Below are positions 17,757 to 25,637 of a stretch of 63,346 nt of DNA, piece by piece. Under the pieces are notes generated by a model. It did no database searches. It was not told where the DNA came from and saw nothing but the letters and a program-made list of their open reading frames with translations. The DNA is taken from assembly GCF_018614615.1 (NCBI RefSeq), contig NZ_JAGGOK010000075.1:1-63346 (forward strand), given 5' to 3'. Each line of letters opens with the position of its first letter. Position 1 is the first letter of the stretch. Both the position numbers and the translations under genes were made by a program. This DNA comes from Streptomyces sp. ISL-100. Its GTDB lineage: Bacteria; Actinomycetota; Actinomycetes; Streptomycetales; Streptomycetaceae.

Positions 17757-18152
17757 CTAGACGCGGAGTGCGTTGCTGGCCCTGGCAATCGTTGTGCCCA
17801 GCAGGAAGGCTCCGGCGAGGAGTCCCATCCGGGACACATCGGTGCAGCCGTCCCAGGCCAGTTCGCCCTGCTGGTGGACTATGAAGCCGTCGTAGAAGAG
17901 CCAGCACACCGCGGCAGCAAGCGGAACTGCTCGGGGGTGTGCGCGCAAGCCCACTGCCAGCGAGAGTGTGCAGTACGCGGCCAAGGCGGCCGCCGGGTGG
18001 TGCAGACCACCCACCACACCGAGCATGGGCAGGAGACATGCGGATCCGATGAACGCTGCCGCGCACACCATGGGAGTGGAGTACGTCCACGGCTGAGAAC
18101 GCTCGCGGGTACGGACCGCAGCACTGGGCATGCGCCGCGGGACACCGACCAT
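17757..18152 (-). CDS. Small integral membrane protein
   Basis: A 131-aa protein with four predicted transmembrane helices: PMVCAAAFIGSACLLPMLGV, PAAALAAYCTLSLAVGL, AVPLAAAVCWLFYDGFIV and RMGLLAGAFLLGTTIA. It has a basic N-terminus (VPRRMPSAAVRTRERSQ). No named family is recognised. The ATG at complement 18152 follows CGAGGAGAGG, which favours it over upstream in-frame codons. It stands alone on its strand. Confidence 0.65.
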   Translation of the reverse strand: MVGVPRRMPSAAVRTRERSQPWTYSTPMVCAAAFIGSACLLPMLGVVGGLHHPAAALAAYCTLSLAVGLRAHPRAVPLAAAVCWLFYDGFIVHQQGELAWDGCTDVSRMGLLAGAFLLGTTIARASNALRV

Positions 18153-18466
18153 GGCCTCTCCTCGATTCGAGCCGTAGGCGTTTCGCCGGTGCGGAAACCG
18201 GCGGTGAGCGGTGCTCGAAACACCACTGTGCGTCGGCGAGGACACCGGGATAAAGGCGGTGACCGGCCAATGTGGACGGTGTCACCACCAGGCTCCAGCC
18301 TCGACCCGCCTGATGCTCCCGTTCGGCGATGGCCTCTTGGGTGCCGTGTCGGCCCGAACGTAATCCCCGCAGGTCGCGGGTGCGTGTCGGCGTCGCTGCT
18401 CTTGCGCGCGTGGTTGGGTTCTCCGCGGCGGACGGAGCCCGGGGCACGGGTTGCGGGGCGGTCGGC
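18153..18466. other. Intergenic region without a supported gene
   Basis: 314 bp between the divergent membrane-protein gene and the Arg/Asp-repeat candidate gene. It must contain the promoter for the membrane protein; reading frames through it have no convincing starts, ribosome sites or recognisable products. Confidence 0.5.
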
Positions 18467-18796
18467 GTGGGCGGTCGCGAGGACACCGGCCGCTGGCGCG
18501 ACCGGGACGACGACCGGTGGCGCGATCGGGACGACGATCACTGGCGCGAGCGCGAGCGCGAGCGCGAACGCGGCCGCCGGTCCGTCGTCGAGGACGTCGG
18601 CCGTGACACCAGGGACCGATTCCCGCGACGGGTCGACCTTCCCCGTCAGAGCCGGCGGGACGAGCGGGATGAGCAGGAGGACCTCAAGGAGACCATTCAG
18701 GCCCTGAGGTCCGAACTGACCTCCTTCGTCGAGGCGTTGAGGGACACGTCGGTCGCGCGCGACCCCGCGAGCGGTCAGGAGCCGAGGCGCAGCTGA
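18467..18796 (+). CDS. Candidate small charged Arg/Asp/Glu-repeat protein
   Basis: A 109-aa candidate. After VGGREDTG come two copies of the octapeptide WRDRDDDx and then WRERERERERG, followed by a basic linker and a C-terminal helix-forming segment (EQEDLKETIQALRSELTSFV, EALRDTSVA). GGGGCGG lies upstream of the GTG at 18467. It is 55 bp before, and co-directional with, the AarF/ABC1 kinase gene, so an operon is likely. No family is recognised. Frames on both strands are open here, so the call rests on the orderly C-terminal half and the position. Confidence 0.4.
   Translation: MGGREDTGRWRDRDDDRWRDRDDDHWRERERERERGRRSVVEDVGRDTRDRFPRRVDLPRQSRRDERDEQEDLKETIQALRSELTSFVEALRDTSVARDPASGQEPRRS
18494..18571 (+). 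repeat. 24-bp tandem repeat followed by a short GCGCGA-type run
   Basis: Two near-identical 24-bp units (18494-18517 and 18518-18541, starting TGGCGCGA) are followed by a run of GCGCGAGC-like units to about 18571. They encode the Arg/Asp then Arg/Glu repeats of the candidate protein, and slippage here could change its length. Confidence 0.75.
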
Positions 18797-18851
18797 CGTT
18801 CCGGTCCGGTCAGTACTTTCCTGCTCTGTCTATCGTCAAGGCGGTCCCATA

Positions 18852-20264
18852 GTGAGCAGCGGCCGTCTGAGCCAGGTGTCCAGAGTGTTCGGACAACTCG
18901 CTGCCGAGGAGTTGTCCCGGACCCTGCGCAACGGCCGTCCGGGAAACAGGACGTCCTTCGACGAGCGGGAGCAGCAGAAGTCGGAGCGCGCTCAAGGCTT
19001 GCGCAGGGCTTTCGAGCAGCTCGGCCCCTTCTATATGAAGGTCGGCCAGATCCTGTCCACCCGCCCCGACATCGTTCCGGACTATGTGATCCCGGAGCTG
19101 GAGAAGTTGCACGACAACGCGTCCGTGCTGCCTTTCTCCGAACTCGAGCCCGTACTGCGTGCGGAGCTTGGTGCGAACTGGGCCAGGGAACTGCGGGACA
19201 TCGACACCCGGAAGCCACTGGGTGCGGCATCCCTGGCCCAGGTCTACCGCGCCACCCTGGCGGACGGACGGCCTGCCGTGGTCAAGATCCAGCGACCGGG
19301 GGTACGCGAGACCGGGTCCCAGGACATGTCGATGCTGCGCCGGACCGCGCGTGTGACGGGTCGGCTGGCACCCCGCTTCACCGCTGTCATCGACGTCGAG
19401 GCCATGCTCGACGTCCTCTTCGACGCGATGCGGCCCGAACTGGACTTCGTCACCGAGGCACGCAACATGCGGCGGGCCGCTCAACTCACCTCGTCTTTCA
19501 AGCACTTGACCGTGCCAGAGGTTCATCTGGCCACGTCACGGGTCCTGGTGCAGAGCCTGGCGCCGGGCCGGTCCATCCGCCATGCCGACCACGAGGACTT
19601 CTCCACGGACGAACGGCTGGGCATCGGAGAGGACCTGCTGGCGTTCGTGTTCCGCGGCTTCTTCACCGACCGCTTCTTCCATGCCGATCTCCACCCCGGA
19701 AACGTCTTCGTCGCGCCGGGTGAGAAGGCCACCCTGATCGACTGGGGCATGGTGGGGCGCACCGACCGGCGAACCGGCATGCTGCTCATGCTGATCCTCC
19801 TGGCGCTGGCCCAGAACGACGGTCACGGCCTGGCGAAGGCGTGGATCGAGCTGGGGCATGCCACGCCCTGGGCGCAGACAGGTGCCTTCGGCTCCGACAT
19901 GGCCGTCCTGGTGCCGCAGATCGCCGAAGCCTCTTTGGAGGAACTCAACTTCGGCCTGACCCTCACCCGCATCCTGACCTGCTCCACCAAGCGGGGCATC
20001 CGCACCAGTCCCACGATCGCCGTCCTCGGCAAGGCCTTCGCCAACATCGAAGGTTCAGTGCGGCACCTGGCCCCGGAACTGTCCCTCATCGACGTGTTCA
20101 AGGAGGAAATGCAGCACGTCATGCTGGCCTTGGCGGCCGAGACCGTCTCGAAGGAGCAGATGGCCCGCACCGCGCTGGAGCTGATGCTCGGCATCGGGTC
20201 GGTCGCCGGGCAGGTCCGCGGCCTGGTGGGCAACCCGCAGTTCAGGCTCCGCACCGAAGACTGA
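18852..20264 (+). CDS. AarF/ABC1/UbiB-family atypical kinase
   Basis: A 470-aa ABC1-family protein kinase-like ATPase. Family motifs are clear: the KxGQ region FYMKVGQILSTRPD (about 60-73), the Ala-rich loop LGAASLAQVYRA, the ATP-binding Lys in VVKIQRPGV, the catalytic DRFFHADLHPGNVFV and the metal-binding TLIDWGMVGR, where DWG replaces the usual DFG. In E. coli UbiB acts in ubiquinone synthesis; actinobacteria make menaquinone, so the role here is open, perhaps lipid or quinone handling at the membrane. The GTG at 18852 is the first start of the conserved reading frame. Confidence 0.88.
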   Translation: MSSGRLSQVSRVFGQLAAEELSRTLRNGRPGNRTSFDEREQQKSERAQGLRRAFEQLGPFYMKVGQILSTRPDIVPDYVIPELEKLHDNASVLPFSELEPVLRAELGANWARELRDIDTRKPLGAASLAQVYRATLADGRPAVVKIQRPGVRETGSQDMSMLRRTARVTGRLAPRFTAVIDVEAMLDVLFDAMRPELDFVTEARNMRRAAQLTSSFKHLTVPEVHLATSRVLVQSLAPGRSIRHADHEDFSTDERLGIGEDLLAFVFRGFFTDRFFHADLHPGNVFVAPGEKATLIDWGMVGRTDRRTGMLLMLILLALAQNDGHGLAKAWIELGHATPWAQTGAFGSDMAVLVPQIAEASLEELNFGLTLTRILTCSTKRGIRTSPTIAVLGKAFANIEGSVRHLAPELSLIDVFKEEMQHVMLALAAETVSKEQMARTALELMLGIGSVAGQVRGLVGNPQFRLRTED

Positions 20265-20365
20265 CCGGGGCTGCGGGGCCGCCCGTTTCGTTACGTTGCG
20301 TAGTTGCGCTGACTCTTCAACAGCGTTCGCGGATGCGAATGTGATCAACGTGTCCGGCCTCACTC

Positions 20366-20599
20366 CTACAGCCAGTCCCGCCGCTTGAAGATGAAGTACA
20401 GGCTCGTGCACACCAGCGCCATCAGGCCGATCGCGAACGGGTAGCCGTACGTCCGGTTCAGCTCCGGCATCGCGTCGAAGTTCATGCCGTAGATCGTTCC
20501 CACGAGTGTGGGTGCGAACAGAATGGCCGCCCAGGCCGAGATCTTCTTGATGTTGTCACCCTCACGCTGCTGACCTGTGGAAACTGGCTGGAGAAGCAC
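20366..20599 (-). pseudogene. CorA C-terminal remnant 2
   Basis: The reverse strand encodes DNIKKISAWAAILFAPTLVG, TIYGMNFDAMPELNRTYGYP and FAIGLMALVCTSLYFIFKRR, ending DWL and TAG. These are both transmembrane helices and the YGMNF selectivity signature of a CorA magnesium transporter. The large cytoplasmic domain is missing; an ATG exists at complement 20599 but a 77-aa CorA tail cannot form the normal pentameric channel. It is similar but not identical to the intact CorA at 25638-26801 and to the shorter tail at 12088. Confidence 0.8.
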
Positions 20600-20752
20600 T
20601 CTGATCTGCGGCGATCGGCCTTTCCGGGCCTTTCACCGTGTTGCCCGTTGGTGCGGTCGATCCTCCCCAGCCGCTCCCCAACGCGGCTTCATTCTCCCCA
20701 GATTCTCCCCAGCCGTGGCTGCCGGACGACCGGGAAGAGGAGCGGAAGCCGG

Positions 20753-21460
20753 TCAGCCGGCGAAGCCCGGGACCACCAGGCCGGACTCGTACGCGATCAC
20801 GACCGCATGGGTCCGATTCTGCGCGCCGAGCTTGGTCAGCACGTTTCCGACGTGGGTCTTGACCGTCTCCAGGCTCACCGTGAGGGATTCCGCGATCTCC
20901 GGATTGGAGAGCCCGGTGGCCATAAGGCGCAGCACCTCCTCCTCCCGGCCGGTCAGGGCGGCCTGCGGCAGGGCCTCGGCGGAGTCCAGCGGGCGGGGGG
21001 CGACCATGCGGCCCAGTGCGGCCGGGAAGAGGACCGCTTCGCCCGCCGCCACGACCCGGACCGCCTCGGCGATCTGGCGGACCGGGAGGCGCTTGAGGAC
21101 GAAGCCGCTGGCGCCCGCGCTGAGGGCGGCGGTGACGTAGCCGTCGTTCTCGAAGGTGGTGATCACCACGACCTTCGGAGGGTCGGCCGCTTCGGCCAGC
21201 AGTTGGCGGGTGGCCTCGATCCCGTTGCGACGCGGCATCCGGACATCCATCAGGACCACGTCCGGCCGCAGGCTCCGCGCCCGTTCGACCGCCTCGACGC
21301 CGTCGGCGGCCTCGCCGACCACCGTGATCCCCGGCTGTGCGGCGAGCAGCATGCGCAGGCCGCTGCGGGTAACCTCGTCGTCGTCCGCGATCAGGAGGGT
21401 GACGGCGGCGCTGGTGACGGCGGGTAGGGCCATGCCATCGCCGGCGTCGGATCCACTCAC
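20753..21460 (-). CDS. NarL/FixJ-type response regulator
   Basis: A 235-aa two-component response regulator. The receiver domain shows the acidic pocket LLIADDDEV and the phospho-acceptor Asp in DVVLMDVRMPR (about 71-75), with the conserved Lys in FVLKRLPVRQ. The C-terminal LuxR helix-turn-helix is LTGREEEVLRLMATGLSNPE followed by IAESLTVSLETVKTHVGNVL. The GTG at complement 21460 overlaps the histidine kinase stop by 4 bp, so kinase and regulator are coupled. The divergent tandem serine hydrolases are plausible targets (inference). Confidence 0.9.
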   Translation of the reverse strand: MSGSDAGDGMALPAVTSAAVTLLIADDDEVTRSGLRMLLAAQPGITVVGEAADGVEAVERARSLRPDVVLMDVRMPRRNGIEATRQLLAEAADPPKVVVITTFENDGYVTAALSAGASGFVLKRLPVRQIAEAVRVVAAGEAVLFPAALGRMVAPRPLDSAEALPQAALTGREEEVLRLMATGLSNPEIAESLTVSLETVKTHVGNVLTKLGAQNRTHAVVIAYESGLVVPGFAG

Positions 21461-22725
21461 GCCGACACCCGTACCGGCAGCCGGACGGCCAGCCGCCAGT
21501 GCTGCGGCCCGTCCGGGCCGGCCTGGAACTCACCGTGCAGCAGCCGGACGCGCTCGGCCAGTCCGGGCAGACCGTGGCCGGAGGTCGGGAAGGCACCCGG
21601 GCCCGGGCCCGTCCGTGACCCGGTCCGGTTGACCACTTTCAGATCCAATTCGTTCGGCCCGGCCGCCACCCGGACCTCGATCGGGCCGCCCGCCCCGTGG
21701 CGCAGCGCGTTCGTCAGCCCCTCCTGGAGGATTCGGTACGCCGCCCGGGAAAGCGTCCCCTGCACCTGCGCCAGCTCGCCCGACAGCTCCGGTTCCACCA
21801 CCGCCCCCGCGTGCCGCAGGCGGTCCAGCAGCTCGGGGAGGTCGGCCAGAGTCCGCGTCGGCGCCGTCCCCGACTGTTGCTCGCGCAGCACTCCGAGTAC
21901 GTAGTCCAGGTCCTCCAGCGCGGCCCGCGTCGACTCCTCGATGCTGCGCAGGGCGGCCCGCGCCGCCGCCGGGTCGGCGGAGAGCACCTCGCCCGCCACC
22001 GCCGCCTGGATGGTGGCCGCCGTCAGTGTGTGTCCGATCGAGTCGTGCAACTCGTGGGCGATCCGGTTGCGTTCGGCCAGCAGCAGTTCCCGCTCGGCAG
22101 CGAGCGCGAGCCGTTCGGCCGCCGACGGCCCCAGCAGCCGTGGTGCCGACCACCGCAGGGCCTTCGTCACCAGTACGCAGACGGCTACCGCCAGCAGGAT
22201 GCACACGGCCGCCACCACCCAGCTCCACCCGCCCGACACCCGGACCGACGTGCCGAACAGACTCGCCCGCGCCTCGCCGCCGAGCCAGTTCCCCGGCAGG
22301 GAGAGGCCCATGATGAACAGCACCCCGCTCGCCAGCGCCCCCGTCCACCCGACGGCCACGTGCAGCACCAGCCAGAGCGGGGTCCGCCAGCGGTCCAGGC
22401 CGAGGGAACCGGAGGTCTGGCTGCCGGCCACCGGATTCGGCAGCGGCACCCGCAGCAGTCGGCGGGCGGACACGACCAGCGCCCGCCGTACGGGGCGCGC
22501 CAGTCCGACCACGCCGACCAGTACCGCCCAGACCAGCAGGACCAGGACGATCTGCACGCTCTCGGGTGCGGATCGCCACGACAGCGCCGGCAACAGGGCA
22601 AGAGGCAGCAGCGGAAGGCTCGCCAGCGCGCCGCAATAGGCGAACAGCACACCCGAATACGTGGAGCCGCGCAGCAGCGGCCGAATTCCCCTGATCATGG
22701 TCGTCAGTATCGCCGGGCAGCCCAC
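21457..22725 (-). CDS. NarL-type sensor histidine kinase
   Basis: A 422-aa membrane sensor kinase. The N-terminal 210 residues contain several hydrophobic segments (SGVLFAYCGALASLPLLPLA, VQIVLVLLVWAVLVGVVGLA, WVVAAVCILLAVAVCVLV). The HisKA_3 phospho-acceptor is RNRIAHELHDSIGHTLT (about 240-256), followed by a HATPase domain with EGLTNALRHGAGGPIEV and SGHGLPGLAERV. The GTG at complement 22725 is supported by GGGAGG 6 nt upstream; an ATG nine codons inside (22698) has no such site. That ribosome site lies inside a perfect 16-bp palindrome. Confidence 0.9.
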   Translation of the reverse strand: MGCPAILTTMIRGIRPLLRGSTYSGVLFAYCGALASLPLLPLALLPALSWRSAPESVQIVLVLLVWAVLVGVVGLARPVRRALVVSARRLLRVPLPNPVAGSQTSGSLGLDRWRTPLWLVLHVAVGWTGALASGVLFIMGLSLPGNWLGGEARASLFGTSVRVSGGWSWVVAAVCILLAVAVCVLVTKALRWSAPRLLGPSAAERLALAAERELLLAERNRIAHELHDSIGHTLTAATIQAAVAGEVLSADPAAARAALRSIEESTRAALEDLDYVLGVLREQQSGTAPTRTLADLPELLDRLRHAGAVVEPELSGELAQVQGTLSRAAYRILQEGLTNALRHGAGGPIEVRVAAGPNELDLKVVNRTGSRTGPGPGAFPTSGHGLPGLAERVRLLHGEFQAGPDGPQHWRLAVRLPVRVSA

Positions 22726-22733
22726 TGGCAGCC

Positions 22734-22749
22734 TCCCCCGATCGGGGGA
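22734..22749. promoter_or_regulatory. 16-bp perfect palindrome at the histidine-kinase start
   Basis: TCCCCCGATCGGGGGA is a perfect palindrome 9 nt upstream of the kinase GTG, in the 113-bp region shared with the divergent serine hydrolase gene. It covers the ribosome binding site of the kinase gene, so a protein or an RNA hairpin here could limit kinase expression. A closely similar palindrome occurs at 28958-28973. Confidence 0.55.
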
Positions 22750-22838
22750 GCGATTTCTCCCGCCTTCCCGCGATGCGGTCAGAGGGCCCTGGAAACCAGG
22801 ATCGTGCTCCGACCAAACGATTCCCCAGGAGTTGACTC

Positions 22839-24026
22839 ATGCGTGCTCAGACCCGGCAGGGCCTTCGTTCCTCGACCCGGCAGCAGGGCGGCAGGTGGCG
22901 ACGAGCCGTGTCGGCCACGGCCGCGGTGGCCATCGGCGTCATGACGCTGGGCGCTCTCGCCCCGCCCGCCGCCTCCGCCTCCGCTGCTGCCGCCGCCAGG
23001 CCGGACGCCGTCCAGCAGGCCCTGAACGCGCTGGTGCGTGACGACGGGATGCCCGCCGCGCTGGCGAGCGTCCAGGACCGCAAGGGCCGCACCCGCACCT
23101 ACACCGCTGGAGTCGGCGACCTGGCCACCGGCTCGAAGGTGCCCAGGGACGGCCAGGTGCGGATCGGCAGTAACACCAAGGCGTTCACGGCGGTCGTGGT
23201 CATACAGCTGGTCGCCGAAGGGAAGGTCGGCCTCGACGCTTCCGTCGATACCTACCTGCCCGGCCTCGTCCGCGGGGAGGGAATCGACGGGCGTAACATC
23301 ACCGTCCGTCAGCTCCTCCAGCACACCAGCGGACTCCCCGAGTACGGCAAGCACGTCAACGACGACGAGATCAGGTACCGGTACGCCGAGCCCCACGACC
23401 TGCTCGACATCGCCCTCCGGTACCCGGCCGACGCGGCCCCCGGGAAGACCTGGGGGTACAGCAACACGAACTACATCCTGGCCGGCCTGATCGTCCAGAA
23501 GGTCACCGGCCGCCCCCTCGCCGAGGAGATCGACCGGCGCATCATCAAGCCGGTCGGGCTGCGCCACACCTACTTCCCCGCCCCCGGTGACATGACCATC
23601 CGGGAGCCGCACCCCAAGGGTTACCACCGCAACCCGACGGACGGCCCGCTGCGCGAGTTCACGGAGATGGACCCCTCGTGGGGATGGGCCGCAGGTCAGT
23701 TGATCTCCACCAACTCCGACCTCAACCGGTTCTTCGGCGCGCTGCTCGGCGGCCGCCTCCTCCCGGCCGCCCAGCTCGCTGAGATGCGCACCACCGTCGC
23801 CGTCGGCGGGCCCTCCGGACTCCGCTACGGACTCGGGCTCACCAGCAGGACGCTGTCGTGCGGCGGCGTCTACTGGGGCCACGGCGGCGACATCGCGGGG
23901 TTCGAGACCCGGGGCGGCGTCACCGACGACGGCCGCGCCGCCAACGTCGCGGTGACCAGCATCCCGTCGACCGGTGCGGCCACGCAGCACGTGTTGGACG
24001 CCGTGGACAGGGCCCTGTGCGGATGA
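22839..24026 (+). CDS. Secreted serine hydrolase, beta-lactamase/D-Ala-D-Ala carboxypeptidase family (copy 1)
   Basis: A 395-aa exported class C beta-lactamase-fold serine hydrolase. A twin-arginine-like, basic N-terminus (QQGGRWRRAVSATAAVAIGV) and an Ala-rich cleavage region (PPAASASAAAAA) form a signal peptide. Catalytic motifs: SxxK as GSNTK (about 109-113), YxN as YSNTN (about 207) and HxG as WGHGGDIAG (about 345). It may trim peptidoglycan stems or hydrolyse other amides or esters. CAGGAG lies 8 nt before the ATG. It forms a tandem pair with the next gene, which repeats its leader sequence, and is divergent from a two-component system. Confidence 0.88.
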   Translation: MRAQTRQGLRSSTRQQGGRWRRAVSATAAVAIGVMTLGALAPPAASASAAAAARPDAVQQALNALVRDDGMPAALASVQDRKGRTRTYTAGVGDLATGSKVPRDGQVRIGSNTKAFTAVVVIQLVAEGKVGLDASVDTYLPGLVRGEGIDGRNITVRQLLQHTSGLPEYGKHVNDDEIRYRYAEPHDLLDIALRYPADAAPGKTWGYSNTNYILAGLIVQKVTGRPLAEEIDRRIIKPVGLRHTYFPAPGDMTIREPHPKGYHRNPTDGPLREFTEMDPSWGWAAGQLISTNSDLNRFFGALLGGRLLPAAQLAEMRTTVAVGGPSGLRYGLGLTSRTLSCGGVYWGHGGDIAGFETRGGVTDDGRAANVAVTSIPSTGAATQHVLDAVDRALCG

Positions 24027-24088
24027 ATCAGGCACCCGGCAACCCGGCGACCCGAACGACGATCCAACGATTCCTCAGGAGTTGACTC

Positions 24089-25255
24089 ATGCGTGGACAG
24101 ACACGGCAAGGGCTTCGCTCGCCGGGCCGGCAGCAGGGCACGCGGCGACGGGCCCTGCCCGCGGCAGCCGCGGTGGCCATCGGCGTCATGGCGCTGGGCG
24201 CCCTCGCCCCGCCCGCCGCCTCCGTCGCCAGGCCGGACGCCGTCCAGCAGAGCCTGAACGCGCTGGTGCGGGACGACGGGATGCCCGCCGCGCTGGCGAG
24301 CGTCAAGGACCGTGACGGCCGCACCCGGACCTACACCGCAGGGCTCGGCAACCTGGCCACCGGCGCACCGGTACCCGTCGACGGGCAGGTGCGGATCGGC
24401 AGCAACACCAAGACCTTCGTCGCGGTCGTCCTCCTCCAGCTCGTTGCCGAGCGGAGGATGGACCTGGACGCCACCGTCGACACCTACCTGCCTGGCCTCG
24501 TCCGCGGGGAGGGGATCGACGGACGGCGCATCACCGTCCGCCAGCTCCTCCAGCAGACCAGCGGCCTCCCCAACTACAGCGACCACCTCGGGGACGATGT
24601 CCGGTACTACGCCCCCTGCGAACTGCTCGCTATAGCCCTCCAGCACCCGGCCGACTTCGCCCCCGGGACGAGTTGGAAGTACAGCAACACCAACTACGTG
24701 CTCGCCGGCCTGCTCGTCCAGAAGGTCACCGGCCGCCCCCTGGCCGAGCAGATCGACCGGCGCATCATCAAGCCAGTCGGGCTGCGTCACACCTACTTCC
24801 CCGCCCCCGGTGACGCGAGCATCCGGGAGCCCCACCCCCACGGCTACTACCGGGAATCGGCGGACGCGCCGCTGCGCGACATCACGGAGATCGACCCCTC
24901 CTGGGGCTGGGCGGCAGGCCAGATGGTCTCCACCAGCTCCGACCTCAACCGCTTCCTCAGGGCACTTCTGGCCGGCCGCCTCCTGCCCTCGGCCCAGCTC
25001 GCCCAGATGCGCTCCACCGTCCCCGCCGAAGCGACCTTCGGCTCCGGCTCCCGCTACGGACTTGGAATCGTCAGCAGGCCGCTGCCGTGCGGCGGCCTCT
25101 CCTGGGGCCACGGCGGCAGCTTCCCGGGGTACGAGACCCGGGGCGGCGCCACCGACGACGGCCGCGCCGCCAACGTCGTGGTCACCATGCAGCTCACCGA
25201 CGAGGCGGGCCGGATGGACCTCGAGCGCGCAGTGGACGCCGCCCTGTGCCGCTGA
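24089..25255 (+). CDS. Secreted serine hydrolase, beta-lactamase/D-Ala-D-Ala carboxypeptidase family (copy 2)
   Basis: A 388-aa paralogue of the preceding gene, alike over its whole length, including the signal peptide (RRRALPAAAAVAIGVMALGA). Catalytic motifs are GSNTK (about 104-108), YSNTN and WGHGGSFPG. It differs mainly in the region after the YxN motif (NYSDHLGDDVRYYAPCELLA) and near the C-terminus (TMQLTDEAGRMDLERAVDAA). The 30 bp before its ATG nearly repeat those of copy 1, so the duplication included the ribosome site. A strong stem-loop ends the unit at 25285. Confidence 0.88.
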   Translation: MRGQTRQGLRSPGRQQGTRRRALPAAAAVAIGVMALGALAPPAASVARPDAVQQSLNALVRDDGMPAALASVKDRDGRTRTYTAGLGNLATGAPVPVDGQVRIGSNTKTFVAVVLLQLVAERRMDLDATVDTYLPGLVRGEGIDGRRITVRQLLQQTSGLPNYSDHLGDDVRYYAPCELLAIALQHPADFAPGTSWKYSNTNYVLAGLLVQKVTGRPLAEQIDRRIIKPVGLRHTYFPAPGDASIREPHPHGYYRESADAPLRDITEIDPSWGWAAGQMVSTSSDLNRFLRALLAGRLLPSAQLAQMRSTVPAEATFGSGSRYGLGIVSRPLPCGGLSWGHGGSFPGYETRGGATDDGRAANVVVTMQLTDEAGRMDLERAVDAALCR

Positions 25256-25284
25256 ACCCCGCCGAGGGCGTTCTGTGAAAACGA

Positions 25285-25317
25285 CCGATGGGCCCGACAT
25301 GACGTCGGGCCCATCGG
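25285..25317 (+). terminator. Stem-loop terminator after the tandem hydrolases
   Basis: A perfect 14-bp inverted repeat, CCGATGGGCCCGAC (25285-25298) and GTCGGGCCCATCGG (25304-25317), with a 5-nt loop, starts 29 nt after the stop of copy 2. It is the clearest terminator in the window. Confidence 0.85.
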
Positions 25318-25411
25318 CCATGCGTGCGCACAGCCGCCACATCGTTACCGTCCACGACACCGTCCACGACGTCGGCCGAGCCGATCTGGAGGCCGCCCGG
25401 TCGCCACCCTC

Positions 25412-25540
25412 GTGATTGGAAACTTGATGGCCGGAGCCACGGGCAAGGTCGTCGACTTCGGGATCGCTCGCCACTTGGACGGCTGGCGGCCTGCCCTGAA
25501 CACTGCTGGGAGTGCGATCGGCACACCCGCCTACCCTGTC
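25412..25540 (+). pseudogene. Ser/Thr protein-kinase fragment
   Basis: About 43 codons read GNLMAGATGKVVDFGIARHL and, later, GSAIGTPAY. This matches the stretch of a Hanks-type kinase from just after HRDxKPxN through the DFG motif to the start of the activation loop. Everything else of the kinase is missing and no conserved APE follows, so it is a scrap in the 382-bp gap between the hydrolase terminator and corA. The remainder of that gap shows nothing further. Confidence 0.6.
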
Positions 25541-25637
25541 ACCGGCAAGCGTGAACGCACGGCCCGTTACGGCAAGGGGACCGCTGCTCGGCACGGTGCC
25601 CGAGCACGTACTTCGATCAAGAGCGTGGGTCTGTCGG

